A stretch of DNA of 10,188 bases from Verrucomicrobiota bacterium (GTDB lineage: Bacteria > Verrucomicrobiota > Verrucomicrobiia > Chthoniobacterales > UBA10450), in NCBI GenBank assembly GCA_003218615.1, contig QHOD01000049.1:1-10188 (forward strand), given 5' to 3'. Under the pieces are notes generated by a model, which saw only the letters and a list, made by a program, of their open reading frames with translations, was not told the origin of the DNA and ran no database searches. Below, one piece after another: positions 1 to 8,203 of this stretch; position 1 is the first letter of the stretch; each line of letters starts with the position of its first letter. The translations under genes and the position numbers were made by a program.

Positions 1-3000
1 TTCCTCGGTTCCAGTATCGGGATCCTTTAAGATCAGGCGTCGCTTGCCGCGAACGGTTCCGCCCATTTCTACAACGCCGTCGATCTTGGCAATCTCAGCC
101 GCATCTTTGGGTCGCCGCGCCTCGAATAACTCGGCCACGCGCGGCAGACCGCCGGTGATATCCTTTGTTTTCGCGACTTTCCGTGGCGTTTTCGCGAGCA
201 GCGCACCTCCGCGCACTTTTTGTCCCTCTTCGACGATGACGTGCGCGCCCGCTGGAATGGAATAGCTGGCAAGCACTTCTTTCTTGTCGCCTACGATGAC
301 AATCTGGGGATGTAAATCTTCTTTGTGCTCGATGATCACTGTGCCCATAAGGCCGGTGGCTTCATCGACATCGCGCTTGATCGTGACACCCGCGATCATG
401 TCGCGGAATTCGATCTTGCCGCCTTTATCGGTGAGAATCGGGACGTTGTACGGGTCCCATTGGACGAAGGTCTCGCCTTTCTTGACCGACGCGCCGTCGT
501 CTTTCGAGATCATTGAGCCGATCACCACGTTGTAACGCTCCAACTCGCGACCTTCCGCGTTATGCACGCTGATCGAGCCGTTCTTATTCAGAACGATCCA
601 ACTGCCGTCGAGCGCCTGCACGGTTCGCAGGTCGTTGAATCGAACAGTACCATCGTTTTTCGCTTTGATGATTGGTTGCTTGAACGTCTGGCTGGCCGTA
701 CCACCGATATGGAATGTCCGCATCGTCAACTGCGTTCCCGGTTCGCCGATGGATTGCGCCGCAATGATACCGACTGCTTCACCAAGTTTGACGAACTGCC
801 CTGTAGCCAGATTGCGTCCGTAGCACATTGCGCACACCCCGCGGCCGCATTCGCACGTAAGCACCGAGCGAATCTTTAAACTCTCCACGCCGATGCGCTG
901 CAAATCCGCGGCGATCTTTTCATCGATCAACTGATTCGCTTTGACGATTTTTTTCCTCTTTTCCACCGGATCGGCGATCGTTTCGCAACTGACGCGACCG
1001 ATAATGCGCTGGCCAAGATCGACAACCTCTTCATCGCCCTCATAAATCGAGCGCACGACAATTCCATTTACCGTGCCGCAATCTTGTTCATTGATAATGA
1101 CATCCTGTGCCGCGTCTACGAGTTTGCGCGTTAGATAACCGGAGTCGGCAGTTTTGAGCGCCGTATCAGCGAGGCCTTTGCGCGCGCCGTGAGTAGAAAT
1201 GAAATACTCAAGCACGCTGAGACCTTCGCGGAAATTGGAAGTGATCGGATGCTCGAGGATTTCGCCGCTCGGCTTGGCCATCAAACCGCGCATGCCGGCA
1301 AGTTGCCGCACCTGTTGCCGGTTGCCACGTGAGCCTGAATCGACCATCAAATAGACTGGATTCAATTCCTTGCGACCCTCGTTATGCTCCAGGGTCCGGA
1401 ACATTATATTGGAAATCTCGTCTCCGGCGTGTGTCCAAATGTCGATGATCTTGTTGTAGCGCTCGCCATCCGTGATGATGCCTTTGCGATATTGCTGTTC
1501 AACCTGGCGGATTTGCTTGTACGCGTGTTCCAGCTCCGTCTGTTTCTCTTTCGGAATGATCATATCCGAAATTCCAATCGAGATGCCGGCCTTGGTTGCT
1601 TCGGCAAAACCGAGCTCCTTCAATTTGTCCAACGTCGCGACGGTTTCAGCCGGCCCCGCGATTTGGTAGCATCGCCAAATGATGTCGCTTAGTTGTTTTT
1701 TGCCCGCCGCCTTGTTGAAAAATCCCAACTGTTTGGGCCAAATCTCGTTGAAAATGACCCGGCCCGCCGTGGTCTCGATCGCTTTTGCCTCGGTGTTTCC
1801 GTAGATTGTTTGCCGGGCAAAATCGGGATTTTTGAATCGGATGCGATCGTGCGTGCGGACACTTCCCTCGGCCATGGCAAATTCCACTTCCGCCGAATCA
1901 GAGAAGAGCGGAAGACGTCCGTCACCGTCACTTCCGGGCGTCCGCCGCGGGTTTTGGGTCAGATAATAACAGCCTAACGTGATGTCCTGCGAGGGGGTTG
2001 TAATGGGCTTGCCGCTCGAAGGCGAGAAAATGTTATTCGGCGCCAGCATTAGCATGCGCGCTTCCATCTGGGCCTCGACCGAAAGCGGCACGTGCACGGC
2101 CATCTGGTCGCCATCGAAGTCGGCGTTGTAAGCAGTGCACACCAGCGGATGGATGCGAATCGCTTCGCCTTCGATCAACTGCGGTTCGAAAGCCTGGATC
2201 GACAATCGGTGCAATGTCGGCGCACGGTTGAGCAATACCGGATGACCTTTGGTCACCTCATCGAGGATGTCCCAAACCTCCGGCGTCTGCCGCTCGATCA
2301 TTTTTTTCGCGCTGCGTACCGTGTGAACATACCCAAGATCCTTTAAACGTCGGATGATAAACGGCTCGAACAGAACGAGCGCCATCTTCTTGGGCAGACC
2401 ACATTGATGGAGTTTGAGCTCGGGGCCGATCACAATAACCGAGCGTCCAGAGTAGTCGACGCGTTTACCGAGCAGGTTTTGCCGGAAACGCCCGCCTTTG
2501 CCCTTGAGCATGTCGCTCAGCGACTTTAGCGGCCGATTGCCCGCCCCGGTGACCGCGCGGCCATGCCGCCCGTTGTCGAACAAAGCGTCGACCGCTTCCT
2601 GCAACATTCGCTTTTCGTTACGAATGATGACATCTGGTGTCTTGAGCAGAAGCAGATTCTTGAGCCGGTTATTGCGATTAATAACCCGACGATAAAGATC
2701 GTTGAGGTCCGAAGTCGCGAAACGCCCGCCTTCGAGCGGAACCAGCGGACGCAAATCCGGCGGGATGACCGGAAGCACATCGAGAATCATCCATTCGGGA
2801 CGCGCGTGTGAATTCTGGAAGCCCTGGACCAGCTTGAGGCGTTTCGCCAGCTTCTTGCGAATCTGTTTGCTCTTAGTGGCGCCCATCGCCTTCTCGAGCA
2901 CTTTGTTGAGCTTGTTGAGGTCGATCTCAGCGAGAAGTTTCTTGATCGCTTCCGCGCCCATCCCGGCGACGAAATCTTCGCCGTATTGCTCCTGCGCCTC

Positions 3001-3501
3001 ACGGTATTCAACTTCGTTGAGCAATTGTGCTTTCTGCAACGGCGTCTTGCCGGGATCGATGACGATGTAATCCTCGTAATAAATGACGCGTTCGAGCTGC
3101 CGCGCGCTCATGTCGAGCATAAGTCCGATGCGCGAGGGCATGCATTTGTAGAACCAAATATGCGACACCGGCACGGCCAATTCGATATGGCCCATCCGTT
3201 CGCGCCGGACGCGCGCAAGAGTGACCTCGACGCCGCACCGGTCGCAGATCACGCCTTTATGCTTGATGCGCTTGTATTTTCCGCATGAGCATTCCCAATC
3301 CCGTGTCGGACCAAAGATTCGCTCGCAGAAAAGGCCGCCCTTCTCCGGCTTAAACGTGCGGTAATTGATTGTCTCGGGATTTTTGACTTCGCCCTTGCTC
3401 CACGAGCGCATCGTGTCGCTCGACGCGACCCCGATCGCGACTTGATCAAAACCCACAGGGCGTTCCTCGCCCACTAACTCACGCCAGGAATGTTCGTTCA
3501 T
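1..3501 (-). CDS. rpoC: RNA polymerase beta' subunit, 3' end cut by window edge
   Basis: This is the catalytic beta' subunit of DNA-directed RNA polymerase; 1167 codons are present and the last part runs off the left edge. I translated it from ATG at 3501 and saw no frameshift or stop. The N-terminal zinc-binding domain has C71, C73, C86 and C89. The catalytic motif NADFDGDQM starts at N459, giving magnesium ligands D461, D463 and D465. The bridge helix is at about 770-802. The second zinc site has C808, C883, C890 and C893, plus an extra C885. The trigger loop starts near G907 (GEAVGIIAAQSIGEPG). About 180 residues (roughly 935-1113) separate its first half from the second half beginning DITGGLPRVAELFEARRPK, so an SI3-type insertion is present. 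The family is usually near 1400 residues, so about 200-250 are missing. The 30-bp gap after rpoB has no terminator and only a weak GGA ahead of the start, which suggests co-transcription with rpoB. Confidence 0.98.
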   Translation of the reverse strand, partial: MNEHSWRELVGEERPVGFDQVAIGVASSDTMRSWSKGEVKNPETINYRTFKPEKGGLFCERIFGPTRDWECSCGKYKRIKHKGVICDRCGVEVTLARVRRERMGHIELAVPVSHIWFYKCMPSRIGLMLDMSARQLERVIYYEDYIVIDPGKTPLQKAQLLNEVEYREAQEQYGEDFVAGMGAEAIKKLLAEIDLNKLNKVLEKAMGATKSKQIRKKLAKRLKLVQGFQNSHARPEWMILDVLPVIPPDLRPLVPLEGGRFATSDLNDLYRRVINRNNRLKNLLLLKTPDVIIRNEKRMLQEAVDALFDNGRHGRAVTGAGNRPLKSLSDMLKGKGGRFRQNLLGKRVDYSGRSVIVIGPELKLHQCGLPKKMALVLFEPFIIRRLKDLGYVHTVRSAKKMIERQTPEVWDILDEVTKGHPVLLNRAPTLHRLSIQAFEPQLIEGEAIRIHPLVCTAYNADFDGDQMAVHVPLSVEAQMEARMLMLAPNNIFSPSSGKPITTPSQDITLGCYYLTQNPRRTPGSDGDGRLPLFSDSAEVEFAMAEGSVRTHDRIRFKNPDFARQTIYGNTEAKAIETTAGRVIFNEIWPKQLGFFNKAAGKKQLSDIIWRCYQIAGPAETVATLDKLKELGFAEATKAGISIGISDMIIPKEKQTELEHAYKQIRQVEQQYRKGIITDGERYNKIIDIWTHAGDEISNIMFRTLEHNEGRKELNPVYLMVDSGSRGNRQQVRQLAGMRGLMAKPSGEILEHPITSNFREGLSVLEYFISTHGARKGLADTALKTADSGYLTRKLVDAAQDVIINEQDCGTVNGIVVRSIYEGDEEVVDLGQRIIGRVSCETIADPVEKRKKIVKANQLIDEKIAADLQRIGVESLKIRSVLTCECGRGVCAMCYGRNLATGQFVKLGEAVGIIAAQSIGEPGTQLTMRTFHIGGTASQTFKQPIIKAKNDGTVRFNDLRTVQALDGSWIVLNKNGSISVHNAEGRELERYNVVIGSMISKDDGASVKKGETFVQWDPYNVPILTDKGGKIEFRDMIAGVTIKRDVDEATGLMGTVIIEHKEDLHPQIVIVGDKKEVLASYSIPAGAHVIVEEGQKVRGGALLAKTPRKVAKTKDITGGLPRVAELFEARRPKDAAEIAKIDGVVEMGGTVRGKRRLILKDPDTGTEE

Positions 3502-3531
3502 GATTTAATCCAAGTAATTGCTGATCTAAAA

Positions 3532-6500
3532 TTATGCGACGTTCTCCAGAAAACTGCTGGGGGCCTGGCCCCCGACTTTTACATCGAGACCGAGGCTCTG
3601 CATTTCCTTGATGAGCACGTTGAAAGATTCAGGGGTGCCTGCTTCGAGTGAGTTGTCGCCCTTGACGATCGATTCGTAGATGCGGGTCCGGCCCTGCACG
3701 TCGTCCGATTTTACCGTAAGCAGCTCCTGCAACGTATAGGCGGCCCCGTATGCCTCCAACGCCCACACTTCCATTTCGCCGAAGCGTTGTCCGCCGTACT
3801 GCGCCTTGCCCCCGAGCGGCTGTTGGGTAACGAGCGAGTACGGTCCCACGGCGCGAGCGTGAATTTTGTCCGCAACCAAGTGGCCGAGCTTCATCATATA
3901 GATATGGCCAACCACCACTTCCTGATCAAAAGGATCGCCGGTACGTCCATCGAAAAGCCGCGCTTTACCAGTTTCTTGTACCCAGGAGAAACCTTCCTTT
4001 TTCTTCGCTTCATGCAGATATTCACGAATCTGTTTCTCCTTGATTCCGTCGAATACAGGGGTCGCCACTTTGAATCCGAGTGCCTTCGCGGCAACTCCCA
4101 GATGGGTTTCCAAAACCTGGCCGACGTTCATGCGGCTCGGTACGCCCAGCGGATTGAGCACAATTTCAACCGGCGTTCCATCCGCCAGAAAGGGCATGTC
4201 CTCTTCAGGAACGATGCGTGCAACCACGCCTTTGTTCCCGTGGCGACCGGCCATCTTGTCACCGACACTCAACTTGCGCTTGCTTGCGATATAAACCTTA
4301 ACCTGCTTGATGATTCCCGGATCGATGTCATCGCCGCTTTCTACCCGGTCTATGGCACGCTCGCGTTCGAGTTCCAGCTCCGCGAACTTGTGCTCATACG
4401 AAGCGATAATCTCGCGGATTTTGTTGCGGATCGGGCTCGGATCGATCTCGATGTGATCGTGCACTATCGCGAGCTTTCGCAACAATGTTTTGGTGATCTT
4501 GCGATTGGCCGGAATGATGATTTCGCCGGTCTCGGCGTTCACCACGTCGAGGGGTATTTTTTCGCCCAGCAGGATATTCGAAAGTGAATCAGTCAGCTGC
4601 TCGGTTAGCTCTTCTTTCTTGCGCTTATGTTCTTCGCCGATCGATTTGAGCTGCCGTTTGGTTTCTGCCGGGGTGAGTTTTTCTCGTGAGATCTCCCGAC
4701 GAGACGACACCTTTACATCCATCACAATTCCGTAAGTCCCCGATGGAACGGTAAGCGACGTGTCTTTCACGTCGGCGGCTTTCTCGCCAAAAATCGCACG
4801 GAGCAGGCGTTCCTCCGGGGCCAGCTCGGTCTCGCTCTTAGGCGTGATTTTGCCCACGAGGATATCGCCCGGCTTCACTTCGGCACCGACCCTGACTACG
4901 CCATCGGGTCCCAGATTGCGTAAGGCTTCTTCGCTGACATTGGGAATGTCGCGCGTGATTTCTTCTGGTCCAAGCTTGGTGTCACGCGCGCCGATCTCGA
5001 ATTCATCGATGTGGATGGAGGTATAAATGTCTTCCTTCACCACTTTCTCCGAGATCATGATTGCATCTTCAAAGTTGTATCCGTTCCAAGGCATGAACGC
5101 GACGAGCACATTGCGACCCAGCGCCAGCTCGCCATGATCGGTGTTCGGACCATCGGCGATGACTTGATCGCGTTTCACATGCTGGCCTTTGTGCACGATC
5201 GGCTTTTGATTCACGCAGGTCCCGGCGTTTGAGCGCATGAATTTGCGCAATTCGTAAATGTGAATTCCTGCTTCCGGGTCCGTTTTTAGCTTCTTCTTGC
5301 TCTCCGGCAGATGTCCATCTTTGGTGACAACGATTTGATTTGCGGTCACCGAAGCGACCTTGCCGCTGTCGGTCGCGAGAACCACCGCATGCGAATCTTG
5401 CGCTACTTTCCCTTCCAAGCCGGTGCCCACCAGAGGCGCCTCCGAAACAATGAGCGGCACGCCCTGGCGTTGCATGTTGGAACCCATTAGCGCCCGGTTC
5501 GCATCATCGTGTTCCAGGAACGGGATGAGACCCGCTGCCACCGATACCAGTTGCTTGGGCGATACGTCCATGTAATGCACCTTCGAGGGATCGACCTCGA
5601 GGAAGTCGCCGCGATATCGCACTGAAACTTTTTCTCCGGTGAAATGTCCCCGTCCGTCAACGGGAGCATTCGCCTGCGCCACGAGAAAGTTCTCTTCACG
5701 GTCGGCAGTGAGATAGTCGATTTGATCCGTCACGCGGCCCTTTTCCACTTTGCGGTACGGCGTCTCGATAAACCCGAACTCATTGATGCGCGCGAACGTG
5801 CTCATCGAGCTGATCAGTCCAATGTTCGGACCTTCCGGCGTCTCGATCGGACAAATCCGACCGTAGTGCGACGGATGAACGTCGCGCACCTCGAAGCCGG
5901 CGCGTTCGCGGCTCAGACCTCCGGGCCCGAGCGCGGACAGACGGCGTTTGTGCGTCAACTCGGCAAGCGGATTGGTCTGATCCATGAACTGTGAAAGCTG
6001 CGAGCGGCCGAAGAAATCGCGAATGACCGCGCTGAGCGCTTTCGGATTAATCAGCTTCTGCGGCGTCATGCCGTCCACATTGATGTCGAAAAGCGTCATG
6101 CGCTCCTTAACCAGACGTTCCGTGCGCGCAAGACCAATCCGGCATTGGTTCGCCAGTAATTCGCCGACCGTGCGCACCCGTCGGCTGCCCAGATGATCGA
6201 TATCATCGAGGGTCCCCTCTCCCCGGCGCAAATTGATCAGATACTTAATCGCCGCAATAAAATCTTTGTCGGTCAAAATACGTTCACTGGCATCGATGTT
6301 GATCCCGAGTTTCTGGTTGATCTTGTACCGCCCGACGCGTCCGAGATCATATCTTTTGGGATCAAAAAAGAGCCGCTTCAGCAAGGCGCGGGCGTTTGCC
6401 ACCGTAGGCGGATCGCCCGGACGAAGACGGCGGTAAATATCCTTGAGCGCTTCCTCCTGGTCATGCGCCGGATCTTTCCTGAGCGCCTTCACGACTGTGT

Positions 6501-7341
6501 CATCGTTCGAAATGTCGATGACTTTCACTTCGCGAATCTTCAGAGCCATGATCTGGCGGACCGTCGCCAGAGTGAGCGGCTCGAACGCACGCGCCACGGT
6601 CACTTCGCCGTCGCGGATTTCCTCGGTAAGTACTTTGGTGGCCAGTTCCTCTTCGTCGAGCTTGTCGCTCAGCTTAAGATTCTCGATGTTGTAAAAAAGT
6701 TTGATGACGTCTTCGTCAGAACCGTAGCCAAGCGCGCGCAGGAAAGTCGTAGCGAGAAACTTGCGGCGGCGCTTGCGCCGATCGAGATAAATGTAAAGGA
6801 GATCGGCGGTATCAAATTGCACCTCGATCCACGAGCCCCGATCCGGAATGATGCGGAAGCTGTAGAGCACCTTGCCGTTCAGGTGGACGGTCGATTCAAA
6901 AGCTATCCCGGGGGAGCGGTGCAGTTGACTAACCACCACACGCTCTGCGCCATTGATCACAAACGTGCCTTGCGGCGTCATGAGCGGGATTTCGCCCATG
7001 TAAACCTTCTCTTCTTTTGTTCCTTTCTCCTCGCGCAGCTGGAACGTGACGTGCAACGGCGCGCTGTAAGTCTGACCTTCGCGCTGCGCCTCCAACGCGG
7101 TCAACTTTGGCTCGCCAATTTCGTAATGACTGAAATCGAGCACCGCCTTTTCATCGTAGCTCTCAATCGGAAAAACCTCTTTGAAAACCGCTTGGAGCCC
7201 CTGGTTTTTTCGCTTTGAAAACGGAACGTCTTTCTGGAGAAAATCGACGTATGAATTGAGCTGAACCTCAATCAGATTCGGCGGTTCGATGCCTTCCTTA
7301 ATGCTTCCGAAGTAAATGCGTTCCGAGTTTCGTTCCGACAT
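3532..7341 (-). CDS. rpoB: RNA polymerase beta subunit
   Basis: This is the beta subunit of RNA polymerase, complete at 1269 residues from ATG 7341. The N-terminus (MSERNSERIYFG, then EPPNLIEVQLNSYVDFLQ) matches the family start. The rifampicin pocket is intact: Q451, D454, H464, R467 and S469 correspond to E. coli Q513, D516, H526, R529 and S531, followed by GPGGLSRERAGFEVRDVHPS. The active-site motif KLSVGDKMAGRHGNKGV carries K1029 and K1037, equivalent to E. coli K1065 and K1073. A charged, probably coiled-coil stretch lies at about 885-1000. The C-terminus has the usual ESFNVLIKEMQSLGLDVKV. The frame stays open upstream to a TTG at 7365, which would add MNPWSSTI. I prefer ATG 7341 because family similarity begins there, but neither start has a well-placed Shine-Dalgarno: a GAGG at 7370-7367 is 1 base before the TTG and 25 before the ATG. 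It is followed closely by rpoC. Confidence 0.98.
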   Translation of the reverse strand: MSERNSERIYFGSIKEGIEPPNLIEVQLNSYVDFLQKDVPFSKRKNQGLQAVFKEVFPIESYDEKAVLDFSHYEIGEPKLTALEAQREGQTYSAPLHVTFQLREEKGTKEEKVYMGEIPLMTPQGTFVINGAERVVVSQLHRSPGIAFESTVHLNGKVLYSFRIIPDRGSWIEVQFDTADLLYIYLDRRKRRRKFLATTFLRALGYGSDEDVIKLFYNIENLKLSDKLDEEELATKVLTEEIRDGEVTVARAFEPLTLATVRQIMALKIREVKVIDISNDDTVVKALRKDPAHDQEEALKDIYRRLRPGDPPTVANARALLKRLFFDPKRYDLGRVGRYKINQKLGINIDASERILTDKDFIAAIKYLINLRRGEGTLDDIDHLGSRRVRTVGELLANQCRIGLARTERLVKERMTLFDINVDGMTPQKLINPKALSAVIRDFFGRSQLSQFMDQTNPLAELTHKRRLSALGPGGLSRERAGFEVRDVHPSHYGRICPIETPEGPNIGLISSMSTFARINEFGFIETPYRKVEKGRVTDQIDYLTADREENFLVAQANAPVDGRGHFTGEKVSVRYRGDFLEVDPSKVHYMDVSPKQLVSVAAGLIPFLEHDDANRALMGSNMQRQGVPLIVSEAPLVGTGLEGKVAQDSHAVVLATDSGKVASVTANQIVVTKDGHLPESKKKLKTDPEAGIHIYELRKFMRSNAGTCVNQKPIVHKGQHVKRDQVIADGPNTDHGELALGRNVLVAFMPWNGYNFEDAIMISEKVVKEDIYTSIHIDEFEIGARDTKLGPEEITRDIPNVSEEALRNLGPDGVVRVGAEVKPGDILVGKITPKSETELAPEERLLRAIFGEKAADVKDTSLTVPSGTYGIVMDVKVSSRREISREKLTPAETKRQLKSIGEEHKRKKEELTEQLTDSLSNILLGEKIPLDVVNAETGEIIIPANRKITKTLLRKLAIVHDHIEIDPSPIRNKIREIIASYEHKFAELELERERAIDRVESGDDIDPGIIKQVKVYIASKRKLSVGDKMAGRHGNKGVVARIVPEEDMPFLADGTPVEIVLNPLGVPSRMNVGQVLETHLGVAAKALGFKVATPVFDGIKEKQIREYLHEAKKKEGFSWVQETGKARLFDGRTGDPFDQEVVVGHIYMMKLGHLVADKIHARAVGPYSLVTQQPLGGKAQYGGQRFGEMEVWALEAYGAAYTLQELLTVKSDDVQGRTRIYESIVKGDNSLEAGTPESFNVLIKEMQSLGLDVKVGGQAPSSFLENVA

Positions 7342-7370
7342 AATTGTACTAGACCAAGGGTTCAAACCTC

Positions 7371-7400
7371 GCAGCGACCACGATAAATAGTGGCCGACGC
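7371..7400 (-). promoter_or_regulatory. Hairpin in the rpoB leader
   Basis: Read on the minus strand, a stem of CGGCCAC with GTGGTCG (one G-U pair) encloses the 8-base loop UAUUUAUC. It extends past a single mismatch by three more pairs. It ends just before the GAGG at 7370-7367 and about 30 bases before the rpoB ATG, so it could affect translation initiation or mRNA stability. Function is inferred; only the pairing is seen. Confidence 0.45.
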
Positions 7401-7440
7401 GGGCAAGATTTTACGGGATGCGCGACGAGCGAGGGGCGCA

Positions 7441-7469
7441 AAAATGACACCAAAACAGCGGTCTGTCAA
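7441..7469 (-). promoter_or_regulatory. Candidate sigma-70-type promoter for rpoBC
   Basis: The minus strand has a perfect -35 TTGACA (7469-7464), a 17-base spacer and a weaker -10 CATTTT (7446-7441; A2, T3 and T6 match consensus). Transcription would start near 7434, giving a leader of about 93 bases. An alternative -10, TAAAAT at 7413-7408, is closer to consensus but lacks a -35 at the right distance; it would start transcripts near 7401, at the base of the leader hairpin. One of these may give rpoBC expression independent of the ribosomal genes. Confidence 0.4.
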
Positions 7470-7612
7470 ATCGACGATCACCGTTCTGCTGCCACTTCTG
7501 TGTTTTGCCTTCGAGTGCCGGGTTAAAAATAGCTCTGCCTGCTTCTAAACAAATTCAACTTAGACGAAAACGACTGCCGCACAAGCATAAAGTAGCGCAA
7601 GCCCCTGAATAA

Positions 7613-7696
7613 TTTGGAGTGCGGCAAAATACTGCCGCTCTTTAGCCAGGCGTGTCGCCTCATTTCCAAAGCACGGACACGTCCCCGCACTCCAAA
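7613..7696. repeat. 84-bp multi-arm palindromic (REP/MITE-like) element
   Basis: The ends are perfect 12-bp inverted repeats, TTTGGAGTGCGG (7613-7624) and CCGCACTCCAAA (7685-7696). Three smaller hairpins lie inside: GCGGCA/TGCCGC (7621-7638), AGGCG/CGCCT with a 3-base loop (7648-7660) and GGAC/GTCC (7675-7684). The first hairpin shares GCGG with the outer stem, so an 8-bp outer stem plus three arms (cloverleaf) competes with a 12-bp outer stem. There is no coding potential and no U-tract, so it is not an ordinary terminator. It starts 18 bases after the rplL stop. It resembles dispersed palindromic elements mobilised by RAYT-type transposases, but copy number cannot be judged from one window. 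Confidence 0.65.
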
Positions 7697-7714
7697 CTCC
7701 GAAATTTGCGGTGA

Positions 7715-8110
7715 TTATTTAATTTCCACCTTCGCACCAGCGGCCTCGACCTTTTTCTTAATCTCGTCGGCTTCCTGTTTGGTTACGCCTTCCTTAATCG
7801 TTTTGGGTGCTCCTTCGACAAGCGCTTTAGCCTCCGCCAAGCCCAGTCCGGGTACGGCGCTGCGAACTTCTTTGATCACAGCAATTTTGTTCGAGCCCAT
7901 TTCTTTCAAGATGACCTCGAATGTGCTCTTTTCTTCAGCCGGCGCCGCTGCTGCGCCACCAGCTGCCGCGCCACCGGCCGGAGCCCCTGCTGCGGCCACC
8001 GGTGCAGCCGCGCTCACGCCCCATTTCTCTTCCAATTGCTTGACCAAACCAGCTATCTCGAGCACGGATAGCTCGCTGAGTTGTTCCACTAATTTGTTCG
8101 TATCTGCCAT
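7715..8110 (-). CDS. rplL: 50S ribosomal protein L7/L12
   Basis: This is the ribosomal stalk protein, which forms dimers on L10 and recruits translation GTPases. It has 131 residues from ATG 8110. The N-terminal dimerisation and L10-binding domain is residues 1-30 (MADTNKLVEQLSELSVLEIA). An Ala/Gly/Pro-rich flexible hinge follows at about 34-59. The globular C-terminal domain is 61-131, with the factor-binding surface KIAVIKEVR at 75-83 and GLGLAEAKALVEGAP at 88-102. The frame is open further upstream to 8167, but that extension (AIGLNFPKAFGGGNW) is unlike the family. ATG 8110 has a GGAG seven bases ahead, the only clear Shine-Dalgarno in the window. Long non-coding gaps with palindromic elements lie on both sides, which is unusual for a gene normally tight behind rplJ. 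L7/L12 is needed in several copies per ribosome, so separate tuning would make sense. Confidence 0.98.
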   Translation of the reverse strand: MADTNKLVEQLSELSVLEIAGLVKQLEEKWGVSAAAPVAAAGAPAGGAAAGGAAAAPAEEKSTFEVILKEMGSNKIAVIKEVRSAVPGLGLAEAKALVEGAPKTIKEGVTKQEADEIKKKVEAAGAKVEIK

Positions 8111-8117
8111 TTTTTTT

Positions 8118-8121
8118 CTCC
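8118..8121 (-). promoter_or_regulatory. Ribosome binding site of rplL
   Basis: GGAG on the minus strand lies seven bases before ATG 8110, followed by a run of A. It fixes the rplL start against the longer open frame. rplA, rplJ and rpoB lack an equivalent, and rpoC has only a weak GGA. Confidence 0.8.
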
Positions 8122-8131
8122 AATTGCCGCC

Positions 8132-8172
8132 TCCGAAAGCTTTCGGAAAATTAAGGCCGATAGCCATCAGCC
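8132..8172 (-). promoter_or_regulatory. Hairpin and palindrome in the rplL leader
   Basis: Two fold-back sequences precede the rplL ribosome binding site. The first (8172-8155) is GGCUGAU, tetraloop GGCU, AUCGGCC: a 7-bp stem with one G-U pair. The second (8147-8132) is the perfect 16-base palindrome TCCGAAAGCTTTCGGA, ending 10 bases from the GGAG. A perfect palindrome can pair between strands or bind a dimeric protein, or fold with a reduced stem. The purpose is unknown; possible roles are mRNA stabilisation or translational control of L7/L12. Confidence 0.45.
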
Positions 8173-8203
8173 CGGACAGTTTTTGTGTTTTCGTTTTCTG
8201 CGA

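Larger units (their letters stand above)
7342..7714 (-). other. Intergenic region between rplL and rpoB
   Basis: This gap of about 370 bases separates the ribosomal-protein genes from rpoBC. In transcription order it holds 18 bases after the rplL stop, an 84-bp multi-arm palindromic element (7696-7613), about 140 bases with no recognised feature (7612-7470), a candidate promoter (7469-7441) and a leader with a hairpin (7400-7371) before rpoB. I saw no convincing small gene and no hairpin followed by a U-tract. In E. coli the equivalent gap contains an attenuator and an RNase III site; a similar role here is inference. Confidence 0.7.

Noticed and set aside
3787..4587. Plus-strand open frame (266 codons) opposite rpoB
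   Set aside because: Antisense shadow of the most conserved part of rpoB; no ribosome binding site or recognisable domain.
5919..6000. Possible rifampicin-resistance changes in the RpoB pocket
   Set aside because: The key positions (Q451, D454, H464, R467, S469) are wild type; other differences from E. coli are conservative and not known resistance sites.
6193..7218. Long open frame on the plus strand (341 codons) opposite rpoB
   Set aside because: It lies wholly antisense to conserved rpoB codons, matches no family I recognise, and such antisense frames are common in GC-rich coding sequence.
7613..7696. Palindrome after rplL read as an intrinsic terminator
   Set aside because: No U-tract follows on the minus strand and the structure has multiple arms, so it is better called a repeat element; a pausing or processing role is possible.
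8111..8167. Longer rplL start at 8167 (19 extra codons)
   Set aside because: The extension is unlike L7/L12 N-termini and overlaps leader hairpins; ATG 8110 has the only good ribosome binding site.
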